From contig NZ_JAQITC010000010.1 of the NCBI RefSeq assembly GCF_028618525.1, positions 35,027 through 99,026 of the forward strand: 64,000 nt of DNA. Reading direction: 5' to 3'. The notes below the pieces were generated by a model. That model saw only the letters and a list, made by a program, of their open reading frames with translations, was not told the origin of the DNA and did no database searches. The position numbers and the translations under genes were made by a program. How positions within the stretch are numbered: the stretch's first letter is position 1; each line of letters opens with the position of its first letter. The stretch is from Bartonella sp. AU55XJBT. Lineage in GTDB: Bacteria; Pseudomonadota; Alphaproteobacteria; Rhizobiales; Rhizobiaceae. Below are positions 30,428 through 41,102 of the stretch, piece after piece.

Positions 30428-31196
30428 CCAACATTTTTTCTCATCTCAAAGATGAGAGTTATGAATCAATTAATTTAGCTTTTTGTGAACATGAATTGAT
30501 AAAATTGTCTGCTATAGATCCAAGAGCAAGACAAATGGGCTTTTTAAATGTCTATCCCTTTAATTTATCCCTTCATTTAATTAACATGAATAGAAATAAA
30601 TCTTTTTGACTAATCTTCAAGATACTTTTATAGCACCAAATTGCTTATAGAAAGATAATTTATCCTTTAACATTTGAATGAAAATACTGACGAAATCTTT
30701 TCCCGCTTTACTTTCTTTTATCATGAAATAAAAAATGTTTGTTTATTAAAAGAAGAAACAACATTGAGAAAGAAAAGAGTATAATGGGTATGATTTATCT
30801 CTTTTATTTAAGTAAAAATGATATGAGATCTATACAACACTCCATAAAAGTTTTTACGTTATACCCTTCACAGGCACTCTCATGAAATAGATGAAACGCT
30901 ATTGGGAAGTATTCTCTTTTAAAACAAGCGCTTGCATAAGAAACATACATGTACTCTTGAAAATTTTGGCGTAAAAAGCATATCCTAATAAAAACAACGA
31001 AAAATGAAAACGTGAAAGAATGCATCATCTCCACTTTTTTAAAAATCTTTCTTTCAATGCTTTTGAACATAGAAAAACCGAATAAAAAGATGATGATAGA
31101 AGATCATTTTCTCCGGATATCTCCCTTACAAAGGAGCAACTATTTTTATATCTTTCATCGTTATGTTTTAGCAAACTTTCTTAAACAAACATACAT
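30428..31196. other. intergenic, no gene recognised
   Basis: About 770 AT-rich bases between the proC-like gene and the convergent mrp gene. Short open frames on both strands (30804-31070 minus, 31012-31221 plus) have no ribosome site or recognisable product. No RNA or repeat assigned. Confidence 0.4.
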
Positions 31197-32258
31197 TCAA
31201 AAGAACTTATTTTTTATTTGATCAACAATTGTACGATACAGTTGAGCATGTTCGCCATCAGGCTGAGCAACAAAAATAGGGACCCCCTCATCTGAAGAAA
31301 ATCGTAAAGCTGCATCAAGCGGTATTTCCGCTAAGAACGGGACCTCTCGACGTTCCGCTTCTCCTCGTGCTCCACCATAACCAAAAATATCGTAGCGTTT
31401 TCCTGTATCAGGAGCGATAAAATAACTCATATTCTCAATCAGTCCTAAAATAGGAACATTGACTTTCATGAACATTTCTATCGCTTTACGTGCATCAACT
31501 AAAGCAAGATCCTGGGGCGTAGAAACAACCAACGCCCCCGTTAATTGTACCTGCTGTGCAAGCGTTAGTTGTGCATCCCCTGTACCTGGTGGCATATCCA
31601 CGACTAAAACGTCCAAAGGTCCCCATACAACATCTCGTAACAATTGCGTTACAGCAGCCATAACCATAGGACCACGCCATACCACGGGCTTTTCTTCCTC
31701 AACCAAAAAGCCCATTGACATTAATTTAAGACTGAATTTTTCAAGAGGTTGAATCTTTTTTCCTCCCATGAGCTGTGGTTTTTGGTTAACAAGTCCTGTC
31801 AAACGTGGCAAAGATGGACCATAGATATCTGCATCCATCACCCCTGTTTTGAAACCTGAATCTTGTAAAGCTAAGGCGATATTGATCGCCATCGTCGATT
31901 TTCCCACTCCTCCTTTTCCAGAAGCAACAGCCATGACATGACGCACACCTTCTACGGGCATTTTCACAGGCAAGAGATTCGCTCTACGTCGAGGCGTTCC
32001 CTTTGTTGTTTTTTCTGCTGTAAGCGTGACAACAACAGATTTCACTCCTTCCAAAGCACAGACCAACTCTTCAGCAGAACGGCGCAATGCTTCCCATTCT
32101 TGCACACGTCCATCAGGAACTGTAATGGAAAAGAAAACCTTGCCATCAGCAATTAATATTTCTGAAAGAAGCCCCAACGATACAATATCGCTTTCAAGAC
32201 CTGGTCCTGTAACTTTACGTAACACGTTGCGGACAGCCTCACTTGTGATAGGATCCAC
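31197..32258 (-). CDS. mrp: Mrp/NBP35-type iron-sulfur cluster carrier ATPase
   Basis: Cytoplasmic P-loop protein that loads Fe-S clusters onto apoproteins. 353 residues. N-terminal MIP18-like domain (SEAVRNVLRKVTGPGLESD, SIVSLGLLSEI-like), then the deviant Walker A GKGGVGKSTMAINIA, VMDADIYGPSLPRLTG, VDMPPGTGDAQLTLAQ, VSTPQDLALVDARKAI and GLIENMSYFIAPDTGKRYDI. The CxxC that many Mrp proteins have after ENMSY is missing here; that position has no cysteine. The same replacement is, as I recall, common in alphaproteobacterial Mrp proteins. Stands alone on the minus strand. Confidence 0.92.
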   Translation of the reverse strand: MDPITSEAVRNVLRKVTGPGLESDIVSLGLLSEILIADGKVFFSITVPDGRVQEWEALRRSAEELVCALEGVKSVVVTLTAEKTTKGTPRRRANLLPVKMPVEGVRHVMAVASGKGGVGKSTMAINIALALQDSGFKTGVMDADIYGPSLPRLTGLVNQKPQLMGGKKIQPLEKFSLKLMSMGFLVEEEKPVVWRGPMVMAAVTQLLRDVVWGPLDVLVVDMPPGTGDAQLTLAQQVQLTGALVVSTPQDLALVDARKAIEMFMKVNVPILGLIENMSYFIAPDTGKRYDIFGYGGARGEAERREVPFLAEIPLDAALRFSSDEGVPIFVAQPDGEHAQLYRTIVDQIKNKFF

Positions 32259-32848
32259 GCTCTTTCCTCTCTATAAAATACCAACAAATACAAGCATACG
32301 AACGAAAAATACTGACAGGTCGATCACCTAACATTTTCTACTTTAGTTAAGAGTTACAAAGTATAAATGACTTACATTTTATCTCTTCAAAAACACAAAA
32401 CCACCCTATAAATAAAAAACTCAGGCATAAAATCTGCTATTAAAAGACTATCAATCACGTTTGTGCGCTAACACTTTAATAAATATTTTGATAAGGATTT
32501 TATAAAACACAAAACTTGAGAAAAACTCGTAATATCAAAGTATTTTTTTAATTGAGCATACAATAATCTGTCACGCGTTCTTTAAGTCTTTAACGTTCTT
32601 GTCATTCATTTTCTGTAGACTCAATCGTTATTTTCTGACATTTTCAAATTATCATAAAAAAAGTGTCATAAACAGTTATAAGGTGTTTTATATTTTTTCA
32701 AGCGTAAGAAAAACAATCTGAGATTGACTTTTTTCATATTTTTTCTTATGGGTTAACAGCTGTCTGATAGAATAAAATTGTTCATCACGCGCAGAACTGC
32801 TCATAAAACGAAGATTAAGAAGGGCCGCACGCCGCGGTATTTAAATAA
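32259..32848. other. intergenic upstream of rpmH
   Basis: Divergent promoter region between mrp and rpmH, very AT-rich, no gene seen. The last 40 bases before rpmH are GC-rich (GGGCCGCACGCCGCGG), probably the transcript leader. Confidence 0.45.
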
Positions 32849-32983
32849 ATGAAACGTACGTACCAACCCTCTAAACTTGTCCGTAAACGCCGCCATGGAT
32901 TTCGTGCACGCATGGCTACAGCTGGCGGACGTAAAGTTATTGCTGCAAGACGTGCTCGTGGACGTAAGCGGCTCTCTGCTTAA
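32849..32983 (+). CDS. rpmH: 50S ribosomal protein L34
   Basis: 44 residues, the exact usual length: [18 protein letters not shown], then [20 protein letters not shown] and a short end RLSA. Very basic and invariant in bacteria. First gene of the rpmH-rnpA-yidC-engB block that links ribosome, RNase P and membrane insertion functions. Confidence 0.98.
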   Translation: MKRTYQPSKLVRKRRHGFRARMATAGGRKVIAARRARGRKRLSA

Positions 32984-33102
32984 CCATTTAAATTTTCACA
33001 ACCGTTGAGGACTACTCATTATTTCTTCGTTGTGAAGCTTTTGTTATGAACCTCTAATGCTTGGTCAGCCAATCATTTAGTGAAATTGCGAGATGTTCTT
33101 TT

Positions 33103-33495
33103 ATGAAGAAAAAACATCCCTGCCGCATTCGCAAAAGAGCAGACTTTTTGGCTGTTCGTACAGGAGAGAAACGTCGTGGTCCTTTATTTTTACTCGAAGT
33201 TAAATCTCGTGAACAAACAACAGAAAGAAAATCTTCTCTTGTTGCGCGTGTAGGCTTCACTGTTACCCGTAAAAACGGTAATGCTGTAAAACGTAATCGT
33301 ATCAAAAGGCGTTTGCGTGAAGCCGTGAGAGTTGGTGTAACAAATCACATGGAAGCAGGGACTGACTATGTCATTGTAGCGTATCGTGACGCATTACATG
33401 TGCCTTTCACATCTTTAATTAGTGAATTAAATCGGCGAATAAAACCAAAAACAAAACATCAGCAACGACAACAAGGGAATACGAATGGAATATAA
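33103..33495 (+). CDS. rnpA: ribonuclease P protein component
   Basis: 130 residues. Assists the RNase P RNA in trimming tRNA 5' ends. The family core is visible as [20 protein letters not shown] followed by RRLREAVR. Start at ATG 33103 ([15 protein letters not shown]) is preferred to the TTG at 33061, whose extra residues are not conserved. Its end overlaps the yidC start by 11 bases. Confidence 0.95.
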   Translation: MKKKHPCRIRKRADFLAVRTGEKRRGPLFLLEVKSREQTTERKSSLVARVGFTVTRKNGNAVKRNRIKRRLREAVRVGVTNHMEAGTDYVIVAYRDALHVPFTSLISELNRRIKPKTKHQQRQQGNTNGI

Positions 33496-35347
33496 CCGCA
33501 ATTTCTTTATCGCTATTGGCTTATCTTTCGTAGTGCTCATCGCATGGCAGTTTCTTCATGTTGCTCCCAGACAAGCAAAGTTACAAAAACAACAAGTCAT
33601 CGCACAACAACAGCAATTATCAAAACAACAGTCAGCCCTTTCTACGACCACGACAAATTCTTCTGAGGATCCCTCAACGCATCAAGCAACATCGATCATC
33701 GAACACTTAATGACTCCTGAAATCCGGAAAGCTGTATTAGCCAAAACAGAGCGTGTCGCGATCAAAACCAATGAACTGGAAGGCTCTATTAATCTTGTTG
33801 GTGCAAAATTTGATGATCTTCACCTCAAGAGATATCGTGTAACCGTCGATAAAAAATCACCGGAAATCGATTTGCTGAATCCTAAAGGATTTAAAACAAC
33901 CTATCTTGCTGAATTTGGTTTTGCAAGTGCATCCTTGCCAGCAAAAGCTTTACCTCAATCCGATACACAGTGGCAAATAGAGGGAAACAATACAACCCTG
34001 ACCCCTTCAACACCCATCACTTTAATCTATAATAACGGACAGGGGCAAATCTTCCGCCGTACCCTTTCTGTTGATGATCATTACATGTTTACCATTGAGG
34101 ATTCTATTAGCAATGAAAGTGATCAACCGATTTATCTCTCATCCTATGCCCGCGTTGCACGTGCAGCACCACCAGAACATACCAATGCCACCTATTTGCT
34201 TCATGAGGGGATGATCGGTATTGCAGGGGATTCGCTCAAAACTGAAAAATATAAAACCTTAGCAGAGCTTGATCCAAATCCTGATAATGAACAAAAGAGT
34301 ATGACTTTTTCCAAAGTAACAGGAGGCTGGATTGGTATTACCGATAAATATTGGGCTGTAGCGGTTATTCCCCCGCAAGATAAAGAATATACAAGCCGTT
34401 TTATTTATTTTGATCGTTTGCAAACGCATTATCAATCTGACTTGCTGGGATCACTTTTAACGATTGCCCCCAATGAAACAAAAACCGTTACAAATCGTCT
34501 CTTTGCAGGTGCAAAACAAGTTGAAATCATTAATCACTATCAAAATGACCTAAAAATCAATAAGTTTGCTCTTTTAATTGATTGGGGCTGGTTTGATTTC
34601 ATCACCAAACCAATGTTTTCCCTCATTGATATTCTTTATAAACAAACAGGAAATTTTGGTATTGCCATCCTTCTTGTTACAGTGCTCTTAAAAACACTTC
34701 TTTTCCCTCTTGCCAATAAATCTTATAAATCCATGGCGCGTATGAAGCTTCTACAACCACGGTTGCTAGAAATAAAAGATAAATATCCTGATGACCGAAC
34801 CAAACAACAGCAAGCAATCATAGAACTGTATAAAACCGAAAAAATTAATCCTCTTGCCGGTTGTTGGCCGATGTTGGTTCAATTTCCAATATTCTTTGCT
34901 CTTTATAAAGTTCTCTATATCACCATTGAAATGCGCCATGCACCTTTCTTTGGCTGGATTCAAGATTTAGCAGCCCCCGATCCAACGTCTCTTTTCAACT
35001 TGTTTGGTCTCTTGCCTTATACAACGCCAGCATTTCTTATGATTGGTGCATGGCCTTTGATTATGGGAATAACGATGTTTTTACAAATGCGTATGAATCC
35101 GGCTCCTCAAGATCAAACCCAAGCGATGATTTTCACATGGATGCCTGTTGTCTTTACTTTTATGCTTGCCTCTTTCCCTGTTGGTCTTGTCATCTATTGG
35201 GCGTGGAACAATATATTGTCCATCATTCAGCAAGGTATCATGATGAAACGCCAAGGAGTTAAAATTGAGCTTTTTGATAATTTGAGAGCCATGTGGAGAA
35301 AATCACCCAAAAAAGAAGTGCAAGCCCCAAAAGAAGTGCAAGAATGA
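33485..35347 (+). CDS. yidC: membrane protein insertase YidC
   Basis: Inner-membrane insertase acting alone or with SecYEG. 620 residues, as expected for a Gram-negative YidC. N-terminal membrane segment [18 protein letters not shown], a large periplasmic beta domain (about 60-360), then the conserved 60KD_IMP core: [56 protein letters not shown] and, near the end, [20 protein letters not shown]. Ends with a Lys-rich tail. Overlaps engB by four bases (ATGA). Confidence 0.97.
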   Translation: MEYNRNFFIAIGLSFVVLIAWQFLHVAPRQAKLQKQQVIAQQQQLSKQQSALSTTTTNSSEDPSTHQATSIIEHLMTPEIRKAVLAKTERVAIKTNELEGSINLVGAKFDDLHLKRYRVTVDKKSPEIDLLNPKGFKTTYLAEFGFASASLPAKALPQSDTQWQIEGNNTTLTPSTPITLIYNNGQGQIFRRTLSVDDHYMFTIEDSISNESDQPIYLSSYARVARAAPPEHTNATYLLHEGMIGIAGDSLKTEKYKTLAELDPNPDNEQKSMTFSKVTGGWIGITDKYWAVAVIPPQDKEYTSRFIYFDRLQTHYQSDLLGSLLTIAPNETKTVTNRLFAGAKQVEIINHYQNDLKINKFALLIDWGWFDFITKPMFSLIDILYKQTGNFGIAILLVTVLLKTLLFPLANKSYKSMARMKLLQPRLLEIKDKYPDDRTKQQQAIIELYKTEKINPLAGCWPMLVQFPIFFALYKVLYITIEMRHAPFFGWIQDLAAPDPTSLFNLFGLLPYTTPAFLMIGAWPLIMGITMFLQMRMNPAPQDQTQAMIFTWMPVVFTFMLASFPVGLVIYWAWNNILSIIQQGIMMKRQGVKIELFDNLRAMWRKSPKKEVQAPKEVQE

Positions 35348-35988
35348 CAAGAGATTCTTCCCTTTCTGGAATTTTTTCTCGCAATTGGGTTTTTATTCGT
35401 GGTGTGCCAGCCATACGCTTTCTTCCCCCTGAAGGACCACCAGAAATCGCATTTGCGGGACGTTCCAATGTTGGAAAATCATCTTTAATCAACGCACTTG
35501 TCCAGCAAAAAGGCTTAGCGCGAACCTCAAATACACCAGGACGCACTCAAGAGCTGAATTATTTTGTCCCCGATGGCTTCAGTGGACAACAAGGAGACCT
35601 TCCCCCTTTCGCATTGGTAGATATGCCAGGTTATGGTTTTGCTGCTGCACCTAAAAATCTGGTTGATGCTTGGACAGATTTGATTTTTAGCTATTTACGG
35701 GGACGCACAACACTAAAGCGTGTATATCTCTTGATTGATTCACGACACGGAATCAAAAATAATGACGAAGATATTCTTGCACTCCTTGATAAGGCAGCCA
35801 TTTCTTACCAAATTGTTTTGACAAAAAGCGATAAAATCACATCAAATGCTTTAGAAAAATTAATGATGACCACACAAACAAAACTTCTCAAACGTCCAGC
35901 AGCATATCCTGAGATCCTTGCAACCTCTTCAGAAAAAGCATGCGGTTTGGAAGAATTACGTGCTGCCATTTTGCAAACCATTGCATAA
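35344..35988 (+). CDS. engB: ribosome biogenesis GTP-binding protein EngB/YihA
   Basis: Small GTPase needed for large ribosomal subunit assembly and division. 214 residues from [10 protein letters not shown]1 [15 protein letters not shown]2 [13 protein letters not shown]3 DMPGYGFA, G4 TKSD, and G5 in [12 protein letters not shown]. The frame is open upstream to 35293 inside yidC, but the start at 35344 overlaps the yidC stop as ATGA. Completes the yidC block. Confidence 0.95.
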   Translation: MTRDSSLSGIFSRNWVFIRGVPAIRFLPPEGPPEIAFAGRSNVGKSSLINALVQQKGLARTSNTPGRTQELNYFVPDGFSGQQGDLPPFALVDMPGYGFAAAPKNLVDAWTDLIFSYLRGRTTLKRVYLLIDSRHGIKNNDEDILALLDKAAISYQIVLTKSDKITSNALEKLMMTTQTKLLKRPAAYPEILATSSEKACGLEELRAAILQTIA

Positions 35989-36128
35989 AAGAAAGCATTC
36001 ATATTATTAACAATTTATTAAGCATAATTGCCAGCAGCTGCTAATGATCTTGTACTTCTCATCAAGCATCTTTATAAAAAGGGATGACTTGAAAGAATTC
36101 TTATCCACTCTATTTAGTTGTGTAAATT

Positions 36129-36821
36129 ATGCTGACACTTTTTCACTCTCCCCTCTCCACTGCTTCGCGCTTCATACGCCTCATTCTTGGGGAATATGGT
36201 GTAACCACTCAACTGATTGAAGAATATGAATGGGCGAAAAGACATGAATTTCTTGCTCTCAATCCCGCCGGTCATGTTCCTGTTTTTCTTGATGAACACG
36301 AAGTGCCATTATCAGGTCCCTTTGTTATCTGTGAATATTTAGATGAAACCCATGGAAGTTTACGACAAGACAATAAACTCTTTCCGGAAAATCCTTTAGA
36401 TCGTGCTGAAGTCCGACGTCTCAATGATTGGTTTTTAAATAAATTTGAAAATGAAGCAACACGCCATATTGTACGAGAACGAATTCATAAACGTGAAATG
36501 CCCCTCGCCATTGGCGGTGGCGCTCCCAATTCACAAATTTTACGCAATGCACGGGCCAATATCCCACCCCATATGAACTATCTCAATTGGCTCTGTGCCT
36601 CTCGTGATAGTTTAGTGGGTTCTTCCCTGTCCTATGCTGACCTATCAGCAGCAGCCGCTGTTTCTGTCCTTGACTTTCTAGGGGAAATTGACTGGGAACA
36701 ATCCCCTGCAGCCAAAGACTGGTATATGCGGATTAAATCACGACCTTCTTTTCGTTCTCTTTTAACAGATCGTGTCCGTGGAATTGTTGCAAGTACTCAC
36801 TATGCTGATCTTGATTTCTAG
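36129..36821 (+). CDS. glutathione S-transferase family protein
   Basis: 230 residues. N-terminal thioredoxin-like domain (LTLFHSPLSTASRFIRLIL, then HEFLALNPAGHVPVFLDEHE and GPFVICEYLDETHG, with the cis-Pro and acidic glutathione-binding residues), followed by the all-helical C-terminal domain with YADLSAAAAVSVLDFLGEIDWEQ. The catalytic-type Ser of SPLSTASR is in the expected N-terminal place. Substrate unknown; detoxification or redox roles are usual. Stands alone. Confidence 0.88.
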   Translation: MLTLFHSPLSTASRFIRLILGEYGVTTQLIEEYEWAKRHEFLALNPAGHVPVFLDEHEVPLSGPFVICEYLDETHGSLRQDNKLFPENPLDRAEVRRLNDWFLNKFENEATRHIVRERIHKREMPLAIGGGAPNSQILRNARANIPPHMNYLNWLCASRDSLVGSSLSYADLSAAAAVSVLDFLGEIDWEQSPAAKDWYMRIKSRPSFRSLLTDRVRGIVASTHYADLDF

Positions 36822-37486
36822 TCTCCTCTCACAAACACAAGTAAAAGTGATATTTTACCTAAAGGAGACTTCCCCATTTATAAATTTTTATATCTGCGTA
36901 TAAAAAATACAAGAATAGATTGATTCATAATTCCATTGAACAGAAACTAAAAATCCACCATAATCTCTTATTTCAAGCCCTCTTATCATGCACCCCAAAA
37001 ATCATTTTTACAAAAAGATCAGTATAGAGATAAAAATATTTAACAAAGGGTTTTAAAATCTCTTTTTAAAGACGAGAGCTGTAGCGCCATTGAAAGCTAA
37101 GAAAATAAAATAACAATACTTAATACATGTTACCCTCCATTCTTCCCAATCTATGAAAAAACGCAGTGTATAACATGCACACTATTTGCTTTTAATAAAA
37201 AAAGCACCATCATGCATTTTTACAAAATAACGATTTTTTCAACTGCTCTCTCTAAAAAATAAAGAATCCGACCAACGTCCGTGTGTCAATAATGCAACTT
37301 CTCAGACATCTTCCTGTTTCTTCTTCCTTTGATGTACTTTATTCATAGACAAAATATTGATTTAAAATGATAAATTTTAAAATTGAATCATGAATTTTAA
37401 ATACTTTTCAGGCATGATCTTCCTCAATTGAATCAATTAAAATCTTTTTCTTATGCGTCATAAGGGGGGATTGGGGTGCAAAAAAA
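36822..37486. other. intergenic, AT-rich
   Basis: No gene, RNA or strong terminator recognised in about 660 bases between the GST gene and the doubtful ORF upstream of dapB. Confidence 0.4.
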
Positions 37487-37873
37487 TTGTATAAGAAAAG
37501 AATAAAAATACCTATGAATCATTCCAAGGTCCAAAAGCTAACAAAGCGTATGAGAGTGCCAATTTGCGCTTTTATGAAACATATTTCTTTAAGACAAGCG
37601 CATAAGTCAAGTGTATTTTATTTAAGGTGTTTATTTTATATGAAGGACGCGTCCCATAAAAGAACGAGAGAAATAAAAACGCCAAGCAATGAACAAGCCC
37701 TATTAGGCTTTTCAAGCAAGCCTCACCCTATCCATCACACACTTGAACAAAAAACATCTCTCTGTAAATTTGTAAATCTTATCCCACTTCCCCTAAACGA
37801 TAAAATTTTTTCCTATAAAGAAAAAGAACGGTTGGAAAGAAGGCAAGAATTTGCCTATACTACGAGGCAGTAA
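37487..37873 (+). CDS. doubtful hypothetical ORF, overlaps dispersed repeat copy B
   Basis: 128 codons, Lys-, His- and Ser-rich, no recognisable domain or signal sequence and no good ribosome site. Its first part (37495-37620) resembles non-coding segments at 10190-10330 and 46595-46720, which lack a matching frame, so the ORF is probably not conserved as protein. It ends 20 bases before dapB. Kept only because it is long for chance; likely non-coding. Confidence 0.2.
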   Translation: MYKKRIKIPMNHSKVQKLTKRMRVPICAFMKHISLRQAHKSSVFYLRCLFYMKDASHKRTREIKTPSNEQALLGFSSKPHPIHHTLEQKTSLCKFVNLIPLPLNDKIFSYKEKERLERRQEFAYTTRQ

Positions 37874-37893
37874 AGCATCATAAGGAGATAAAA

Positions 37894-38706
37894 ATGCGCC
37901 TTACAGTTGTTGGTGCAAATGGAAGAATGGGACGTGAACTCATTACAACAATCCGGCAGAGGAAAGATGTAGAGCTTTGTGCTGTTCTTGTACGCAAAGG
38001 CTCGCCTTTTGTAGGAAAAGATGCCAGTACCTTAATTGGTTTAGATTCTCTTGGGGTTTGTATCACAGATGATCCCGAAAAGGCTTTTTCAAACACAGAA
38101 GGGATTGTAGATTTTTCACAACCCCAAGCGAGTATTCTTTATGCTCACTATGCTGCTCAAAGAAAACTTGTCCATATTATAGGCACCACAGGATTTAGCA
38201 AAACAGAAGAAGAAAAAATTGCAGAGTTTGCGAAACATACAACAATTGTCAAATCCGGAAATATGAGCCTTGGAATAAATCTTTTAGCCAACCTTGTAAA
38301 GAAAGCAGCCAAAGCATTAGAAGCCAATGATTTTGATATCGAAATTTATGAAATGCATCACGCGAACAAAGTTGACGCCCCTTCTGGAACAGCTCTTCTT
38401 CTTGGACAAGCAGCGGCTGAAGGACGTCATGTTATGCTGCAAAATGTACGTGTCAACGAACGCAATGGCCATACAGGGAAGCGCGAAAAAGGCTCCATTG
38501 GCTTTTCTTGTTCACGGGGTGGAACAGTTATTGGCGAACACAGTGTCATTTTTGCCGGTTCCCATGAGCGCATTGTTCTTTCCCATACAGCGCAAGAACG
38601 CTCCATCTTTGCCAATGGCGCATTAAAAGCCGCTTTATGGGCAAAAAACCATGAAAATGGTCTTTATTCAATGCTCGATGTCTTGGGATTAAACGATGAA
38701 TTTTAA
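37894..38706 (+). CDS. dapB: 4-hydroxy-tetrahydrodipicolinate reductase
   Basis: NAD(P)H-dependent second step of the lysine/diaminopimelate branch, supplying peptidoglycan and lysine. 270 residues. [17 protein letters not shown] is the nucleotide-binding motif, [15 protein letters not shown] and [14 protein letters not shown] follow, and [20 protein letters not shown] is the catalytic His/Lys and substrate motif. Ribosome site AAGGAG precedes the ATG. Followed by gpmA after 28 bases. Confidence 0.97.
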   Translation: MRLTVVGANGRMGRELITTIRQRKDVELCAVLVRKGSPFVGKDASTLIGLDSLGVCITDDPEKAFSNTEGIVDFSQPQASILYAHYAAQRKLVHIIGTTGFSKTEEEKIAEFAKHTTIVKSGNMSLGINLLANLVKKAAKALEANDFDIEIYEMHHANKVDAPSGTALLLGQAAAEGRHVMLQNVRVNERNGHTGKREKGSIGFSCSRGGTVIGEHSVIFAGSHERIVLSHTAQERSIFANGALKAALWAKNHENGLYSMLDVLGLNDEF

Positions 38707-38734
38707 ATAATCAATAAAATAGAGGCAATTCAGA

Positions 38735-39355
38735 ATGGGACGCACACTTGTACTCATCCGTCACGGACAAAGCGAATGGAATCTCAAAAACCTTTTTACG
38801 GGTTGGAAAGACCCTGATTTAACGGAAAAAGGTCATGCCGAAGCGATAGCAGCAGGAAAAAAACTGAAAGAATCTGGTTTTAAGTTTGATATCGCGTATA
38901 CATCTGCTTTACAGCGTGCCCAAAAAACAGCTCAGCATATTTTAGAGCAAACGGAACAACCGGATTTAGAAGTGATCAAAAGCTCTGCATTAAATGAACG
39001 TAACTATGGAGATCTTTCTGGTTTAAATAAAGATGAAGTGCGCCAACAATGGGGGCAAGAGCAAGTGCAAATGTGGCGCCGCTCCTATACGATTGCCCCC
39101 CCGAATGGAGAAAGTCTACGCGATACCGGTGCACGCATTTGGCCTTATTATCTTTATCATATCCAGCCTCATATTTTGCGCTCTCAAACTGTTTTGATCG
39201 CAGCACATGGCAATTCTCTTCGTGCTCTTATTATGGCGCTTGAAGGTCTCAGTAGTGAGGAAATTATATCTCAAGAATTAGCGACCGGCATTCCTATTCT
39301 TTACACCTTTAATCCCGATTCAACCATTGCATCAAAGACAATCATCACACCTTAG
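38735..39355 (+). CDS. gpmA: 2,3-bisphosphoglycerate-dependent phosphoglycerate mutase
   Basis: Interconverts 3- and 2-phosphoglycerate in glycolysis. 206 residues, the short alphaproteobacterial form. [20 protein letters not shown] carries the phosphohistidine, [14 protein letters not shown] and [16 protein letters not shown] follow, PNGESLRDT and the second catalytic His in [12 protein letters not shown]. Probably co-transcribed with dapB. Confidence 0.96.
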   Translation: MGRTLVLIRHGQSEWNLKNLFTGWKDPDLTEKGHAEAIAAGKKLKESGFKFDIAYTSALQRAQKTAQHILEQTEQPDLEVIKSSALNERNYGDLSGLNKDEVRQQWGQEQVQMWRRSYTIAPPNGESLRDTGARIWPYYLYHIQPHILRSQTVLIAAHGNSLRALIMALEGLSSEEIISQELATGIPILYTFNPDSTIASKTIITP

Positions 39356-39470
39356 ACTTTCAAAATCATGATGCCCCCAAAAAAATTTAATTCAATCGTT
39401 TTAAACGAAGAAAATAAATTCTATAATTTTATTGACAGAATTGCTTCACACGCTTAGATGATTTTTATAA

Positions 39471-39555
39471 GCCCAGATGGCGGAATTGGTAGACGCGCAG
39501 GTTTCAGGTACCTGTGCCGCAAGGCGTGGAGGTTCGAGTCCTCTTCCGGGCACCA
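39471..39555 (+). tRNA. tRNA-Leu(CAG)
   Basis: 85 bases including an encoded CCA. Acceptor GCCCAGA pairs with TCCGGGC (one mismatch); long variable arm typical of class II; anticodon loop TTCAGGT gives CAG; T arm GGTTCGAGTCC. Reads CUG codons. Marks the left edge of the accessory stretch that runs to tRNA-Ser. Confidence 0.95.
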
Positions 39556-40261
39556 TTAACCTTATATCAACGGTAATTCTTTTTGTTTTATACACATTTT
39601 TTTATGTGAGAGCCGTGCAAATAAACATAAGGGTATAGGATTTTTTAACACGTCCCTCAATTGTTTTAAATCAAGACTTCTTTTGAAGGTATTTTTGCCA
39701 TCCTTAATGCCCAAAGGATTTACACTTCTAAAAAGTCAAAATCTTTAAAATCCTCTCTAGAGCTGCATGCTCTTTTTTATTGTGTGTAATTTGTTATTTT
39801 TAAACGTAAGGGATACGAAAATAAAATTGTGGAAATAATTTTTCTCAACATGCCTCTATAAAATACGTTCTAGACAAATTCTAACAATTTTTTGAGTGCT
39901 GAGAAGCCCTCTTGCGTCACACCATTTAAAACTCTCATACACGTGATAACAGTTTCATGTTGCAACAGAGTAAAAAGTTTGATTGTGGAATTCTTTCGAG
40001 AAAGATAAACGCCTTTTCTGAAAAGAAAAGCCTTTTCTTGATCTAAGAGCTCGATGATTTTGGCTTCCATATCAATAGGTACAGACTTTTGCCAATCTCA
40101 ACAGAAGATAAAAATGCTAAAGACACATCTAAACTCTGTTTTTTGACCCCTCTTTATTTTGTTCTATCTAAAACATGACACACTCTATTCAACCATCAGT
40201 ATGACACATTTCTATATTCAAAATGAGTGCCATAAGAAAACTTTTAAGCCTTGCGTCGCTT
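39556..40261. other. intergenic with one doubtful minus-strand ORF
   Basis: A 66-codon frame at 39870-40070 (minus) starting MEAKIIELLDQEKAF has no clear ribosome site and no recognisable domain; it might be a remnant related to the small proteins that follow. The rest is AT-rich with nothing recognised. Confidence 0.35.
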
Positions 40262-40453
40262 TTATTGTTCTTTCTCAAATAATCCCTCGATTGCTGCATC
40301 TCGTTCTTTAATAACTTTTTCTAATTCTGAAATAACCTTTTTATACAATTTTGAACGCTTAATAAAAGAATAATAAAGCATAATAATCGCTATGTTTAAA
40401 ACAAAACCAATAATTATAATGGCGAGAAAAAACAAAATCATAAGAACCGTCAT
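40262..40453 (-). CDS. small membrane protein with cytoplasmic coiled coil (1 of 4)
   Basis: 63 residues: one membrane segment (LMILFFLAIIIIGFVLNIAIIML), then a charged helix containing SELEKVIKERDAAIEGLFEK. The start overlaps the previous gene's stop by four bases (ATGA), typical of coupled genes. The VIKERDAA motif recurs as VIKERDEAVQRL in the first protein of this operon (41103-41693) and as EQRDKAL in the second, so these are related in their helical parts. Not recognised; no function can be given. Confidence 0.6.
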   Translation of the reverse strand: MTVLMILFFLAIIIIGFVLNIAIIMLYYSFIKRSKLYKKVISELEKVIKERDAAIEGLFEKEQ

Positions 40454-40857
40454 TTTTCTCTCCTTTTTTGTGCGGTAAGAGCTTTATCTCGCTGCTCAAG
40501 AGTATCTTCTAATTGCTGAAGTGTTTTTTCCAATTTCTTTGTCAATCGGATGTATAAAATTAAAATAATAGGAGAAGCTATCGAAAAACATAACGAGATG
40601 AATGCGATAAAAATACATATAAGAGTAAGAATATCGAACTCTCTATTGGCTTCACCCAACATCTGGATAACAGAGCCTAAAGCCATATTTATTATAAATA
40701 TGCAAAAGATTATTTTATAATCCTTTGATGAAAGTGCCATAGCTTCTTTAAACGCTAAAACTTTAGATTCTTTATCAAATGCTGAAGAGACTCCCGAAAC
40801 CTTATGACCTAGATTTTGAAGTGTCTCATGCAATGGCTGTATTTCTTGTATTGTCAT
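40450..40857 (-). CDS. small membrane protein with coiled coil (2 of 4)
   Basis: 135 residues. Soluble N-terminus (MTIQEIQPLHETLQNLGHKV), two membrane segments (IIFCIFIINMALGSVIQML and LTLICIFIAFISLCFSIASPIILILY), and a C-terminal charged helix RLTKKLEKTLQQLEDTLEQR. The arrangement places the helix in the cytoplasm. Contains GEANREFD between the membrane spans; a similar GEANKFKD occurs in the 41103-41693 protein, a second shared motif. Function unknown. Confidence 0.65.
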   Translation of the reverse strand: MTIQEIQPLHETLQNLGHKVSGVSSAFDKESKVLAFKEAMALSSKDYKIIFCIFIINMALGSVIQMLGEANREFDILTLICIFIAFISLCFSIASPIILILYIRLTKKLEKTLQQLEDTLEQRDKALTAQKRREK

Positions 40858-40869
40858 ATTAGTCTCATT

Positions 40870-41019
40870 TTATTCTTCATTTTCAGAGCCTGTTTCTCGT
40901 GCTTCTTTATATCTTTTCCATCTAGCTTTTTCTGCTCTTTCACAGTTCCTGTTACACAAAAAACAAAGAGTTCCTATAATAACCATAACGGATATGATAA
41001 GTACTATTGCAAATCCCAC
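40870..41019 (-). CDS. very small membrane protein (3 of 4)
   Basis: 49 residues from a GTG start with AAAGGAA seven bases upstream: VGFAIVLIISVMVIIGTLCF is one membrane segment, followed by LCNRNCERAEKARWKRYKEA and an acidic end. Its stop is 12 bases before the next gene of the run. The clean ribosome site, its place within a tight gene series and the membrane-plus-charged-tail pattern support a real gene. Unknown function. Confidence 0.6.
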   Translation of the reverse strand: MGFAIVLIISVMVIIGTLCFLCNRNCERAEKARWKRYKEARETGSENEE

Positions 41020-41102
41020 CGATTATTCCTTTTTCAATAAAATTGTTGTTAATCATCTCATGCATTCTTCCCCATTGCATCGATGAACAACTTTCTGTTT
41101 CT

